Shown piece by piece: positions 56,566 through 64,000 of a stretch of DNA of 64,000 nucleotides. Numbering within the stretch: position 1 is the first letter of the stretch; the number at the start of each line of letters is the position of its first letter. Under the pieces are notes generated by a model. It ran no database searches and was not told the origin of the DNA. It worked only from the letters and a program-made list of their open reading frames with translations. The position numbers were made by a program, and so were the translations under genes. This stretch comes from Rubrivivax sp. (lineage in GTDB: Bacteria > Pseudomonadota > Gammaproteobacteria > Burkholderiales > Burkholderiaceae_C): the NCBI GenBank assembly GCA_016789955.1, contig JAEUPB010000103.1:1-64000 (forward strand). The letters are read 5' to 3'.

Positions 56566-58329
56566 ATGTGGCAGCTCAACACCGAACAAACGGCCGCACT
56601 GGTGGCGCTGCAGATGCGGCGCGACCTGCGCGAACTCGGCGACGTCCTCGCTGAGGCCTTCCCGTCGGTTCCCCAGCGGGTCGGTGCCCGCTACGGTGAA
56701 CTGGTCGAGCTCGGTGCGGCGCGGGGGCAGGTCCACGGCCTCGCACACATGCTCGCGCTGGCGCGCTATCTGGCCTGCTGGTTCATGCTCGGGTCGGAGT
56801 TCGAGACGCGCCCGCAGCATGCGTGGGCGATGTCGATCCTCGGCGACGCCAAGCGCGACGAGGGCGCCAAGGTGTTCCAGCTCTGCCGGCGCTGCCGCGA
56901 GGAACTGGAGACGCTGTCCCGTACGGGCACGGCGCAGGCGCCGCTGCCGCCCGACGCCTTCGACAAGGCGCTGGTCCTCGTCGACACGGCGCTGTCCCGC
57001 CGCGGGCGCCTGTCGACGCTGCTGTCACGCCAACGCCTGCGCCTGGGCGCGGCCTGCGACATCGATGCGGTCGACCTGCGGCTGCACGGTGCGCCGCCGG
57101 CGCATTCCTACCGTCCGGAAGGCGGCCAATGGCGGCGCGCGCCTTTGCCCGGCGACCGCGAGGGGGTCACCGCGGCCGCCGGTGTCGAAGGCGCCGGCCG
57201 CTGGCCCCACGAGCTGTACGCGCTGAGCCCCGCGGGCACCGCGGTGAAGCTGCGCGTGCGGTCGCGCTGCGCACACGTGTGCGACCCGCTGGTGCATCCG
57301 CAGCTCGTGCTCGGCACCGTGCAGGGCCTGCAGGAATGGCGCGGCCCGAGCGCTGCCGATGTGCTGATCGACCTGCACGCCGACGCGCCCGCGCCGCCGC
57401 CGGATGCCGAGCTGCTGCCGGTCGTCGCGGTCGAGTCCGCGCCGCGCATCAGCACGCTGAACCTGGCGTCCTGCGGGCTGCGCGAGAAGGGCCTGGCGCT
57501 GGGCACCTCGGGCCGGCTCGATGTGCGACTGTCGGTGTGGCCCAACGAGCAGCACTTCATCGTCTGGCAGCGGCAGGCCGGCCCCGAGCTCACGTGGCCC
57601 ATGGCCGAGGACGCGAAGCCGCCGATGCCGGCCTCGCGCGTGCGCGTCGAACGTGACGGCCAGGCGCTCGACGCGACGCGGTGGCAGGCTGCCCTGGTCG
57701 GACTCGACGAACAGCTCTACGCCGGGCTGGCGCGGCTGTGCACCGCGTGGGAGCGCGAGAGCGGCGTGAATGCCGGCCGGCTGGTTGCCGAGCCGAAGGT
57801 GATGTCGGGTGCCGCGGGCATCACGTGGGGCTGGCTCGAATCGCCCGCGGGCTTGCGCGAGCCGCCTTTGCTGCGCGTGGCCGGTCTGTTCGATCTCATG
57901 GCCTGCCGGCTGGACCTGCGGCTCGCCGGCACGCTCGAGCTCCACGGATCGGTCAGCGAGCTGAGCCTGCACTGCGCTGCCGCGACCCCGTTGAAGACTG
58001 ATTTCGAGCGCTTGCCGAGCGACGGATCTCTGGCGTCGCTGCTGCAGCGCGTGCAGATCAAGTTCAGCCAGCCGTTCGTGCTGTCGGTGCGGTCGCTGGC
58101 GCACGGCGACCTGGCCGTGCTCGACGTGGTCGGCGCCGTGAGCGGCGCGCTGGTCGGCAGCTGCGGGCTGCGGCTGCGCCCCGACGGCATCGGCCTGCAG
58201 TGGTTCATCCGCATCGACGTCGAAGCGGTGAGCGTGCCGCTGGAGGTGAACGACCCGCTGCTCGGCCGACAGAACCAGGTGCGCCCGCTGCTGCCGGCGA
58301 TGACGCTCGTCGACTGGAGCCTCGGCTGA
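56566..58329 (+). CDS. Unrecognised T6SS-associated protein (587 aa)
   Basis: I do not recognise the family. The N-terminal 110 residues are helical (ALVALQMRRDLRELGDVLAE, LAHMLALARYLACWFMLGSE) and contain Cys-rich FQLCRRCREE. The central and C-terminal parts are strand-rich, with TLNLASCGLREKGLALG, SGAAGITWGWLES and LQWFIRIDVEAVSVPLEVND. There is no signal peptide or membrane helix. ATG 56566 was chosen; the frame is open further upstream without a good start. Position directly after DUF4123 is that expected of an effector or a second adaptor. It overlaps the next gene by one base (TGATG). Confidence 0.7.
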   Translation: MWQLNTEQTAALVALQMRRDLRELGDVLAEAFPSVPQRVGARYGELVELGAARGQVHGLAHMLALARYLACWFMLGSEFETRPQHAWAMSILGDAKRDEGAKVFQLCRRCREELETLSRTGTAQAPLPPDAFDKALVLVDTALSRRGRLSTLLSRQRLRLGAACDIDAVDLRLHGAPPAHSYRPEGGQWRRAPLPGDREGVTAAAGVEGAGRWPHELYALSPAGTAVKLRVRSRCAHVCDPLVHPQLVLGTVQGLQEWRGPSAADVLIDLHADAPAPPPDAELLPVVAVESAPRISTLNLASCGLREKGLALGTSGRLDVRLSVWPNEQHFIVWQRQAGPELTWPMAEDAKPPMPASRVRVERDGQALDATRWQAALVGLDEQLYAGLARLCTAWERESGVNAGRLVAEPKVMSGAAGITWGWLESPAGLREPPLLRVAGLFDLMACRLDLRLAGTLELHGSVSELSLHCAAATPLKTDFERLPSDGSLASLLQRVQIKFSQPFVLSVRSLAHGDLAVLDVVGAVSGALVGSCGLRLRPDGIGLQWFIRIDVEAVSVPLEVNDPLLGRQNQVRPLLPAMTLVDWSLG

Positions 58330-59135
58330 TGGAACGCCTGCTCGTCGTCAAGGCCGAGGTGCGCGAATGCGATGCCGAGGTGATGCTCAACGGCATCCCG
58401 CTGGCGCGGCTGAGTGCCGCTCGCCCGAGCGCCATCGTGCCGGTGCACGAATACACCCTCGCCGGCCCGAATCGGCTGCAGATCACGATCTGGCCGTTGC
58501 CTGCCGTGCCTCCCAAGGAGCCGCCGGCGCGGCTGTCGCTGGTCTCCAGCGGCCGCATCTCTGCGCGGGTCAGCCTGCTGCTGCCGCGCGTGGGCGCTGC
58601 GGTGGAAGAGGCCAGCGTGCGCAACCTGGCGCAGCTCGAGTGGGCCCCGCCCGAAGGCGAAGGCTACGAGGCGCCGCACCTGCTGTCGAACGACGCGACG
58701 TTGTCGGTGAACTTCCCGCGTTGGCGCTGGCTCGATGCGCCGCCCACCGAGCCCACGGCCGATCTCACGGCGCGCGTGCTGGCGTTCGTCCAGGGCCTCG
58801 CGCGTGACCTGGCCGACGGGCAACCCGAACACTACATCTCGGCCGCGCGCCTGCGCATCGAGGAGCTCTCCCTGGCCTACCAGCGCCGCCCCGAGGACGA
58901 GGCGGCGCGGCTGCACCGCCACTTGCTCGCGCTGCACGAGGCGCAACGGCTGACCTGGCGTCCGCTGGAGGCCGCGAACTTCCACTTGCGTCCGCTCGCC
59001 GGCGGGCGCCTGCTCGAATGCCTCGATGCCACCGGCGAAGCCGCCCTGCGCACCGAGCCCGACGAACTGGGTCGAGACTTCGCGCTGCCGTTGCGCGTGT
59101 CCGTGGTCGATGGCAAGGTCTACATCCTGCGCTGA
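58329..59135 (+). CDS. Unrecognised T6SS-associated protein (268 aa)
   Basis: No named family recognised. The N-terminal half looks like a beta-sandwich: LLVVKAEVRECDAEVMLNGI, PVHEYTLAGPNRLQITIWPL, ARLSLVSSGRISARVSLLLP. The C-terminal half is helical (LTARVLAFVQGLARDLADGQ, YISAARLRIEELSLAYQRRP), then a short end domain (FALPLRVSVVDGKVYILR). It is cytoplasmic by appearance. The ATG overlaps the stop of the 587-residue gene, so they are translationally coupled and probably act together. An immunity or chaperone role is possible but unproven. Confidence 0.7.
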   Translation: MERLLVVKAEVRECDAEVMLNGIPLARLSAARPSAIVPVHEYTLAGPNRLQITIWPLPAVPPKEPPARLSLVSSGRISARVSLLLPRVGAAVEEASVRNLAQLEWAPPEGEGYEAPHLLSNDATLSVNFPRWRWLDAPPTEPTADLTARVLAFVQGLARDLADGQPEHYISAARLRIEELSLAYQRRPEDEAARLHRHLLALHEAQRLTWRPLEAANFHLRPLAGGRLLECLDATGEAALRTEPDELGRDFALPLRVSVVDGKVYILR

Positions 59136-59180
59136 GCGTCACGCCGCGCCGCGCCGCGCCCGGCGGGTGCGGTGCCGCGG

Positions 59181-60242
59181 CTATCCGACCGCGGCGGCCA
59201 CCAGCGCCAGCGGGCACGGCAAGCCGCAGCTCCCCGGCACACCGAGCAGGAAGCTCGCGTTGGCGGCGAGCTGTGCGGCCAGGCTCAAGCTGGCCAGTGC
59301 GGAAAGGTTCAGGCCCGCAGACGCCGCAAGGCTGGCCGATGCGCTCGCGCTGGCCGAAGCGCTGAGGCTGGCGCTGGCACTGAGCGATGCGCTCAGGGTC
59401 GCCAGTGCCGACAGCGGCAAGCCCGACAGCGCCAGCCGCAGATCCAGGCTGGCGCTGGGCAGGCGCAGGTCGACGCGCAGGCCCGCGAGGATCGCGGCCA
59501 GCATCGCGAGCAGCGCGGCCAGCAGCGACAGCGCGCCCAGGTCCACCGTCAGCGCGGGCAGGCTGGCGGCCAGGCCCAGCGCCGCATTCAGCGAGGCCGA
59601 CAGCGAGGCGGCGGCGCTGGCCGACAGGCTCGCCGCCGCGCTGAGCGACGCCGATGCCGACAACGAGGCGCTCGCGCTCGCCGACGCGCTCAACGCGGCC
59701 GACAGGGCCGCCACGGCACCCGGCGCCGAGAGGTTGATGCCGAAGGCCGCCTGCACGGCCAGCACCAGCCCTGAGATCTGCACCACCGGCAGCAGTGACG
59801 CGAGCAGCGCCAGCAGATCGGGAATGCGCAAGGTGAGCAGCGCTGCGTTGGCGTTGAGGGCGCCGATGTATGCCGACAGCGTCGCCTGCAGCGAGGCCAT
59901 CGCCGAGGCGGACAACGAGACCGCGAGGCTCACGCCGAATGCCGCCTGCAGCGACGCGTTGAGGCTGGCCATCAGCGAGGCGCTGGCAGACAGCGAGGCG
60001 CTGGCGCTCGCGCTGGCGGACAGGCTGGCCGCAAAGGTCGGCATGCCGGCGGACATGTTGATGGCCGCGATCAGGTTCAACGGAATCGGCGGCAGCTGCA
60101 GGCTCGGCACGGTCGGCAGCGAGTCCAGGAACGACGCGAGGCGCAGCGAGCACAGACAGGGCATGGTCATGGCGGCGAGCCGCAATCCGTTGGATGCCGG
60201 CCCGGGCCGCTTCCCGAACCATGCGGGCGGGATCATAGTCAT
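59181..60242 (-). CDS. Ala/Ser/Leu-rich low-charge repetitive protein
   Basis: 353 residues, encoded against the T6SS genes. The N-terminus (about 25-60: MPCLCSLRLASFLDSLPTVP, LQLPPIPLNLIAAINMSAG) is non-repetitive. Then follow long SASASASLSASASL tracts interrupted by hydrophobic blocks such as LLALLASLLPVVQISGLVLAV and LSLLAALLAMLAAILAGL. AAFGVSLAVSL and AAFGINLSA suggest an internal duplication. The C-terminus has paired cysteines (GVPGSCGLPCPLALV). Charged residues are nearly absent between 70 and 330. An AAAGGGGG site precedes the start. The opposite strand is also open for 471 codons, so strand choice rests on composition. Function unknown; membrane insertion is conceivable. Confidence 0.6.
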   Translation of the reverse strand: MTMIPPAWFGKRPGPASNGLRLAAMTMPCLCSLRLASFLDSLPTVPSLQLPPIPLNLIAAINMSAGMPTFAASLSASASASASLSASASLMASLNASLQAAFGVSLAVSLSASAMASLQATLSAYIGALNANAALLTLRIPDLLALLASLLPVVQISGLVLAVQAAFGINLSAPGAVAALSAALSASASASASLSASASLSAAASLSASAAASLSASLNAALGLAASLPALTVDLGALSLLAALLAMLAAILAGLRVDLRLPSASLDLRLALSGLPLSALATLSASLSASASLSASASASASASLAASAGLNLSALASLSLAAQLAANASFLLGVPGSCGLPCPLALVAAAVG

Positions 60243-60294
60243 CGCCCCCTTTCATGGCTCGGCGCAGCGGGCCGGCCCCCTTACTTTATGGCCC

Positions 60295-60309
60295 GGCGTG
60301 AAACACGCC
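60295..60309. promoter_or_regulatory. Small inverted repeat in the divergent gap before tagH
   Basis: GGCGTG-AAA-CACGCC is a perfect 6-bp inverted repeat in the 195-base gap between the divergent Ala/Ser-rich gene and tagH. It could be an operator or a short hairpin. No convincing -35/-10 pair was found in this gap. Confidence 0.3.
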
Positions 60310-60437
60310 AGGGTCGCGAGTGCCATCCCGGCTGTATCCTTGCAAACGCCCGTCGGGCCCCGGCTGCATGGGGCGAGCACGCCGGGGGGCGCATCGGATC
60401 GGACGATCCAGCACCGATTGGAAGCGAGCTGTCCAGC

Positions 60438-62174
60438 GTGATCACCATCACCGTTGTCTCGTTCAACGATGGGCCGCTCGGCGGCACGTTGCAGGCGCAC
60501 TTCGACGAGCTCGGCGGCACCATCGGCCGCGCCGACACCAATCAGCTGGTGCTGCCCGACCCCGAGCGCACGATCTCCCGCGTGGCGGCGCAGGTCGTGT
60601 TCCGCAACGGCGGGTTCGCCGTCGTCGACCGCGGCAGCAACCCGATCGTGGTCAACGGCCGCGCCCTCGGCCCCGGTCGAGAGGCCCCGCTCGGCGACGG
60701 TGACCGCGTGCGCATCGGTGGCTACGAGTTGTCGGTGAAGGCCGGTGCGACCACCGGCAAGGCCACCGCGGCCGATCCCTTCGCCGAACTGCTCGGCCCG
60801 GCCCCGGCAGCGCCTGTCGCCTCGGGCCCGGTGCTGATCGATCCGCTCGCGGCGCCGTACCGCGCACCGTCTGCGGCGCCGCCTGCATCCCCGGCCGGGG
60901 CGCCGACCGCAGCAGCCGCGGCCGCGGGTATCCCGTCCGACTGGGACCCTTTCGCGCCCGATTCGGTGCACATCAAGAAGGCGTCCGCGCCGCCGAACGC
61001 TCTGGGGCTCGACATCGGCGGTGCGGCACCCGCTGCGCTCATTTCCGATCTGCCGGCGGCGCAGCCGAGTTCCCTCGACCAGCTGTTCGGTCTCGGGCCC
61101 GGCAGCGGCGGCGACCCGCTGGCCAACTCGCTGCTTGCCGCGGAGATTGCCAAGCCGAACATGGCTGGCGATGCCGACCCGATTCGCGCCCTCAAGGCGG
61201 CGCCCAAGGGCTTTGCGGCATCGGAGTCCGATGCGGTGTCCGACCTCAACCGGCCGTTCATTCCGCAGACCGTCATCGGCTTGGCTCCGCCGATGCCGGC
61301 GGCGGCCACGCCGCTCCCGCCTTCCGCGCCGCCGATCGCGCCGATGCCGCCGTCGAGCCCGGCCGCAGCGCCTGTGCTGCCGTCCCCGAGCGGCGCCGTG
61401 ATGTCCTGGGACGCGCCTCCGGCTCCCACGGTGATCACGGCGCCACCGCTCGCGCCGGCGGTGCCGATGCGCCCGGTGCCGCCGCCTCCGGTCGCAGCGC
61501 CGGTGATGCCGGCGGCCCGTCCGGCCCGTGCCCAGGGCAGCGAGGCGGCCGAGCTGCTCGAGGCTTTCCGGCGCGGCCTGGAAACGCCGACCGTGAACCT
61601 GCCGGCGCTGACGCCCGAGCTGATGGAGCAGATCGGCCAGTTGCTGAAGGAGGCCACCGCCGGGACGGTCGAGTTGCTCGCGGCGCGGGCCGCGTTCAAG
61701 CGCGAACTGCGCGCGCACGCCACCACCATCGTGCCTCGCAACAACAATCCGCTGAAGTTCTCGCCGAGTGGAGACGTGGCCTTGAACCACCTGCTGTCGC
61801 CGCCGGCGCGCGGGTTCATGGCGGCCGCTCCGGCCATGCGCGACGCCTACGATGACCTGCGGGCACACCAGTTCGCCTTCGTGGCGGCGATGCAGGCCGC
61901 ACTCGAAGGGGTGCTGCAGCGGTTCGATCCCGCCGAGCTCGAGGCCGGCCTCACCGAGCGCTCGCTGCTGCACACGGTGCTCCCAGCGAGCCGCAAGGCC
62001 CGCATGTGGGAAGTGTTCGTGGAGCACTACGGGCGCATCCGCACCGAGGCCACGGACGACTTCCACACGCTGTTCGGCAACGCCTTCCTGAAGTCCTACG
62101 AGGAGCACATCGACCGCCTGCGCGGGCCCGAGAAGGCCGAGGAGCGCGCGGCGGCCAAGGGAGCGCCACGGTGA
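60438..62174 (+). CDS. tagH: T6SS FHA-domain protein TagH (Fha/ImpI)
   Basis: 578 residues. The N-terminal FHA domain (about 1-90) has GTIGRADTNQLVLPDPERTI, SRVAAQVVFRNGGFAVVDRG and NPIVVNGRALGPG, covering the phosphothreonine-binding Gly-Arg, Ser and Asn positions. A long Pro/Ala-rich linker (about 105-355) joins it to the TagH C-terminal domain (about 370-575, ELLEAFRRGLETPTVNLPAL, NPLKFSPSGDVALNHLL). The GTG at 60438 starts directly at the first strand ITITVVSF. Fha proteins recruit the secretion apparatus after threonine phosphorylation. It overlaps the phosphatase gene (GTGA). Confidence 0.93.
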   Translation: MITITVVSFNDGPLGGTLQAHFDELGGTIGRADTNQLVLPDPERTISRVAAQVVFRNGGFAVVDRGSNPIVVNGRALGPGREAPLGDGDRVRIGGYELSVKAGATTGKATAADPFAELLGPAPAAPVASGPVLIDPLAAPYRAPSAAPPASPAGAPTAAAAAAGIPSDWDPFAPDSVHIKKASAPPNALGLDIGGAAPAALISDLPAAQPSSLDQLFGLGPGSGGDPLANSLLAAEIAKPNMAGDADPIRALKAAPKGFAASESDAVSDLNRPFIPQTVIGLAPPMPAAATPLPPSAPPIAPMPPSSPAAAPVLPSPSGAVMSWDAPPAPTVITAPPLAPAVPMRPVPPPPVAAPVMPAARPARAQGSEAAELLEAFRRGLETPTVNLPALTPELMEQIGQLLKEATAGTVELLAARAAFKRELRAHATTIVPRNNNPLKFSPSGDVALNHLLSPPARGFMAAAPAMRDAYDDLRAHQFAFVAAMQAALEGVLQRFDPAELEAGLTERSLLHTVLPASRKARMWEVFVEHYGRIRTEATDDFHTLFGNAFLKSYEEHIDRLRGPEKAEERAAAKGAPR

Positions 62175-63022
62175 ACGATGCACTGCCCACCGATCCCGAA
62201 GCCACGCGCTTCGGTGGCGTCGTCGAGCCGGCGGCACAGCCCACGCCGGCGACCGACTCCGGTGCCCGCAAGATCGAGCTGGCGGTGATGTCCCACCGCG
62301 GCGGCCGCTCGTACAACGAGGACGCCTGCGGTCACTGGCACAGCGAGCAGCGTCTGTGCTGCGTCGTGGCCGACGGTGCGGGCGGCCACGGCGGCGGCGA
62401 TGTCGCGTCCAAGCTCGTCGTGAGCCACATCATCGACCAGGCCTCGTCCGCGCCGCTGGCACGTGCCGACGAGGTGCACGACCTGCTGCTGGACACCAAC
62501 GCGCAGTTGCGGCGGCACCAATCGGAGTCGGAGCAGACCCGCGACATGCACAGCACCGTGGTGGCGCTGTTCGTCGACATGGCGCACCAGGAGGCGCTGT
62601 GGGGCCACGCCGGCGACTCGCGCTTGTACCTGTTCCGCGAAGGGCAGATGCTGTTGCACACCCGCGACCACAGCGTCGTGCAGTCGCTGGTGGATGCCGG
62701 CATGCTGGGGCCGGAACAGATCCGCACGCACCCGCGCCGCAGCGAGCTGCAGTCGGCGCTGGGCAGCCGCCCCGAACACCTGCTCGTGTCCACGGCGTCC
62801 ACGCCCTGGCAGCTGCGCGGCGGCGATGCATTCCTGCTGTGCACCGACGGGCTGTGGGAATATGTCGACGAGGCCGAGATGTGCGCGAGCCTGGCGCGTG
62901 CGGCCGACCCCACCGCATGGCTTGCGAGCCTGGAGGAACTGGTGCTGCTGCATGCCAACGCGAGCGGCAAGACCGCGCACGACAACTTCAGCGGCATCGC
63001 CGTGTGGATCGGCCGGCGCTGA
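62171..63022 (+). CDS. PP2C-family serine/threonine phosphatase (PppA-like)
   Basis: 283 residues. Metal-binding motifs of PP2C phosphatases are visible: SHRGGRSYNEDACG, CVVADGAGGHGGGDVAS, LWGHAGDSRLYLFREG, LLCTDGLWEYV and the late HDNFSGIAVW. In T6SS, PppA reverses phosphorylation of Fha by the kinase PpkA. Gene order tagH-phosphatase with a 4-base GTGA overlap supports that role. No PpkA-type kinase is in the window; it may lie to the right. Confidence 0.93.
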   Translation: MNDALPTDPEATRFGGVVEPAAQPTPATDSGARKIELAVMSHRGGRSYNEDACGHWHSEQRLCCVVADGAGGHGGGDVASKLVVSHIIDQASSAPLARADEVHDLLLDTNAQLRRHQSESEQTRDMHSTVVALFVDMAHQEALWGHAGDSRLYLFREGQMLLHTRDHSVVQSLVDAGMLGPEQIRTHPRRSELQSALGSRPEHLLVSTASTPWQLRGGDAFLLCTDGLWEYVDEAEMCASLARAADPTAWLASLEELVLLHANASGKTAHDNFSGIAVWIGRR

Positions 63023-63065
63023 GCGCCGCCGGTCTCGAGACATCCGCTTCCACGAGGATCGCAGC

Positions 63066-63452
63066 ATGCCCAACCAGGTCTGCACCGGCGCCGCGATGAT
63101 GTGCACCTTCGGCGCCGCGCCGTCGAACTTCATCGCGACCCCGCGCACGGTGAAGACGAGCTACATGGACGCCGGCAACATCATGGACAACAAGCCGATC
63201 GCGAACGTACCTCCGTTCGGCGCCTGCACGTCGCTGGCCAATCCGGCGGTCGCGTCGGCCACCTCGGCGGCGCTGGGCGTGCTGACGCCACAGCCCTGCG
63301 TGCCGGTGCTGCCGGCGCCGTGGGCGCCGGGCGTGGGCAACATCCTGATCGAGAACATCCCGGCGCTGGACAACATGTGCAAGTTGAACTGCGCATGGGC
63401 CGGCGTCATCAGCTTCACGTCGCCGGGTCAGACGACCCACGAGATTCCCTGA
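63066..63452 (+). CDS. PAAR-like DUF4280 protein
   Basis: 128 residues. The order MPNQVCTGAAMMCTFGAAPS, NIMDNKPIANVPPFGACTSL, ANPAVASATSAALGVLTPQP and the final PGQTTHEIP is that of DUF4280 PAAR-like proteins. These sharpen the VgrG tip. Several Cys residues (CTG, MCTF, GACTS, QPCVP, MCKLNC) are in conserved positions. It lies between the phosphatase and tssK and would serve the VgrG of this locus. Confidence 0.9.
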   Translation: MPNQVCTGAAMMCTFGAAPSNFIATPRTVKTSYMDAGNIMDNKPIANVPPFGACTSLANPAVASATSAALGVLTPQPCVPVLPAPWAPGVGNILIENIPALDNMCKLNCAWAGVISFTSPGQTTHEIP

Positions 63453-63491
63453 CCGCGCGCACCAGCGGCCTGAACCGACCAACAGGATTCC

Positions 63492-64000
63492 ATGACCTGG
63501 ACCAACAAGGTGATCTGGACCGAGGGGATGTTCCTGCAGCCCCAGCATTTCCAGCAGCACGACCGCTACCTCACGCAGCAGATCCAGGCGCGGCTCGGTT
63601 CCGCCGCCGCCTACGGTTGGGGCTACGCCGCGCTGACGTTGGACAGCGCCGCGCTGTCGCTCGGCAAGGTCGCGATCACTGCGGCGCAAGGTGTCACGCC
63701 CGACGGCGTGGCTTTCGACGTGCCGGGTCAGGATCCGGCGCCGGCCGCTTTCGACGTGCCGGCCGACGCGCGGGACCAGCTCGCCGTGCTCGCGCTGACC
63801 CTGCAGCGGCCGGGCGTGGCGGAGACCGACGCGGAGTCGGATGCCAACTCGATGCCTCCGCGCTACCACAGCGCCGAAGTCGACGTGGGCGACACCAACG
63901 TCACCGGCCAGCGCATCGCGCCGCTGCAGATCGGCCGGCTGAACCTACGCATCATGCTCGCGCGCGATGCCGGCGAGGGCGTGGCCACGCTGGGCCTGTG
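63492..64000 (+). CDS. tssK: T6SS baseplate protein TssK, N-terminal part
   Basis: The first 169 codons are present before the right edge. The start MTWTNKVIWTEGMFLQPQHF, then QQHDRYLTQQIQARL and AYGWGYAALTLDSAALSLGK, is diagnostic of TssK, which joins the baseplate to the membrane complex (TssJLM). A weak AGGA lies before the ATG. tssL, tssM and tssJ are expected further to the right. Confidence 0.95.
   Translation, partial: MTWTNKVIWTEGMFLQPQHFQQHDRYLTQQIQARLGSAAAYGWGYAALTLDSAALSLGKVAITAAQGVTPDGVAFDVPGQDPAPAAFDVPADARDQLAVLALTLQRPGVAETDAESDANSMPPRYHSAEVDVGDTNVTGQRIAPLQIGRLNLRIMLARDAGEGVATLGL

Overview
The window is a high-GC, densely packed chromosomal segment with many ATGA, GTGA and TTGA overlaps. 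The gene repertoire points to a betaproteobacterium of the order Burkholderiales, probably near Rubrivivax, Methylibium or Leptothrix. The clues are a lysine/alanine-rich histone H1-like protein, class Ia nrdAB with an NrdR-type promoter, PilSR, a PP0621-type small protein, DUF2726 proteins and the AroQ-AccB-AccC-PrmA cluster. This placement is inference from gene content and composition; no marker RNA is present.

Left part (1-30.2 kb) is mostly housekeeping. It holds rplM (partial), a DUF2726 protein, srkA, htpG, two small envelope genes and mpl. A tightly overlapping plus-strand run follows: YqiA-like esterase, RNase II-family nuclease, TonB-like protein, aroE, mtgA, an unknown gene and a TlpA-like thioredoxin. 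Next come aroQ-accB-accC-prmA, a zinc-ribbon/DUF3426 membrane protein and a PfkB-family kinase. On the minus strand lie the histone-like gene with a good intrinsic terminator, nrdB, nrdA, pilR, pilS, a small zinc-ribbon protein and a CcsA/YpjD-like gene. ffh and a second DUF2726 gene close this part on the plus strand.

Middle part (30.2-40.2 kb) is a four-gene minus-strand operon. It encodes a TpsB outer-membrane transporter, a 2253-residue two-partner-secretion exoprotein, an OmpA-like protein and a protein with a gluzincin-type metallopeptidase motif. The exoprotein carries a haemagglutinin-type secretion domain, nine YDG repeats and a C-terminal caspase-like domain with an intact His/Cys dyad. 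This is the most unusual system in the window.

Right part (40.4-64 kb) is a type VI secretion locus: tssA, tssB, tssC, three different hcp-family genes, a zinc-ribbon protein, tagJ, tssE, tssF, a TssG with a large internal insertion, clpV, vgrG, a DUF4123 adaptor and two unrecognised proteins. An Ala/Ser/Leu-rich protein follows on the opposite strand. Then come an FHA-domain TagH, a PP2C phosphatase, a PAAR-like DUF4280 protein and the start of tssK. tssJ, tssL and tssM are not in the window and are expected to the right. FHA plus PP2C suggest control by threonine phosphorylation. VgrG, DUF4123 and the following genes look like the effector-loading end.

No rRNA, tRNA, CRISPR array, insertion sequence or phage integrase was seen. 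No stretch longer than about 290 bases lacks a gene.
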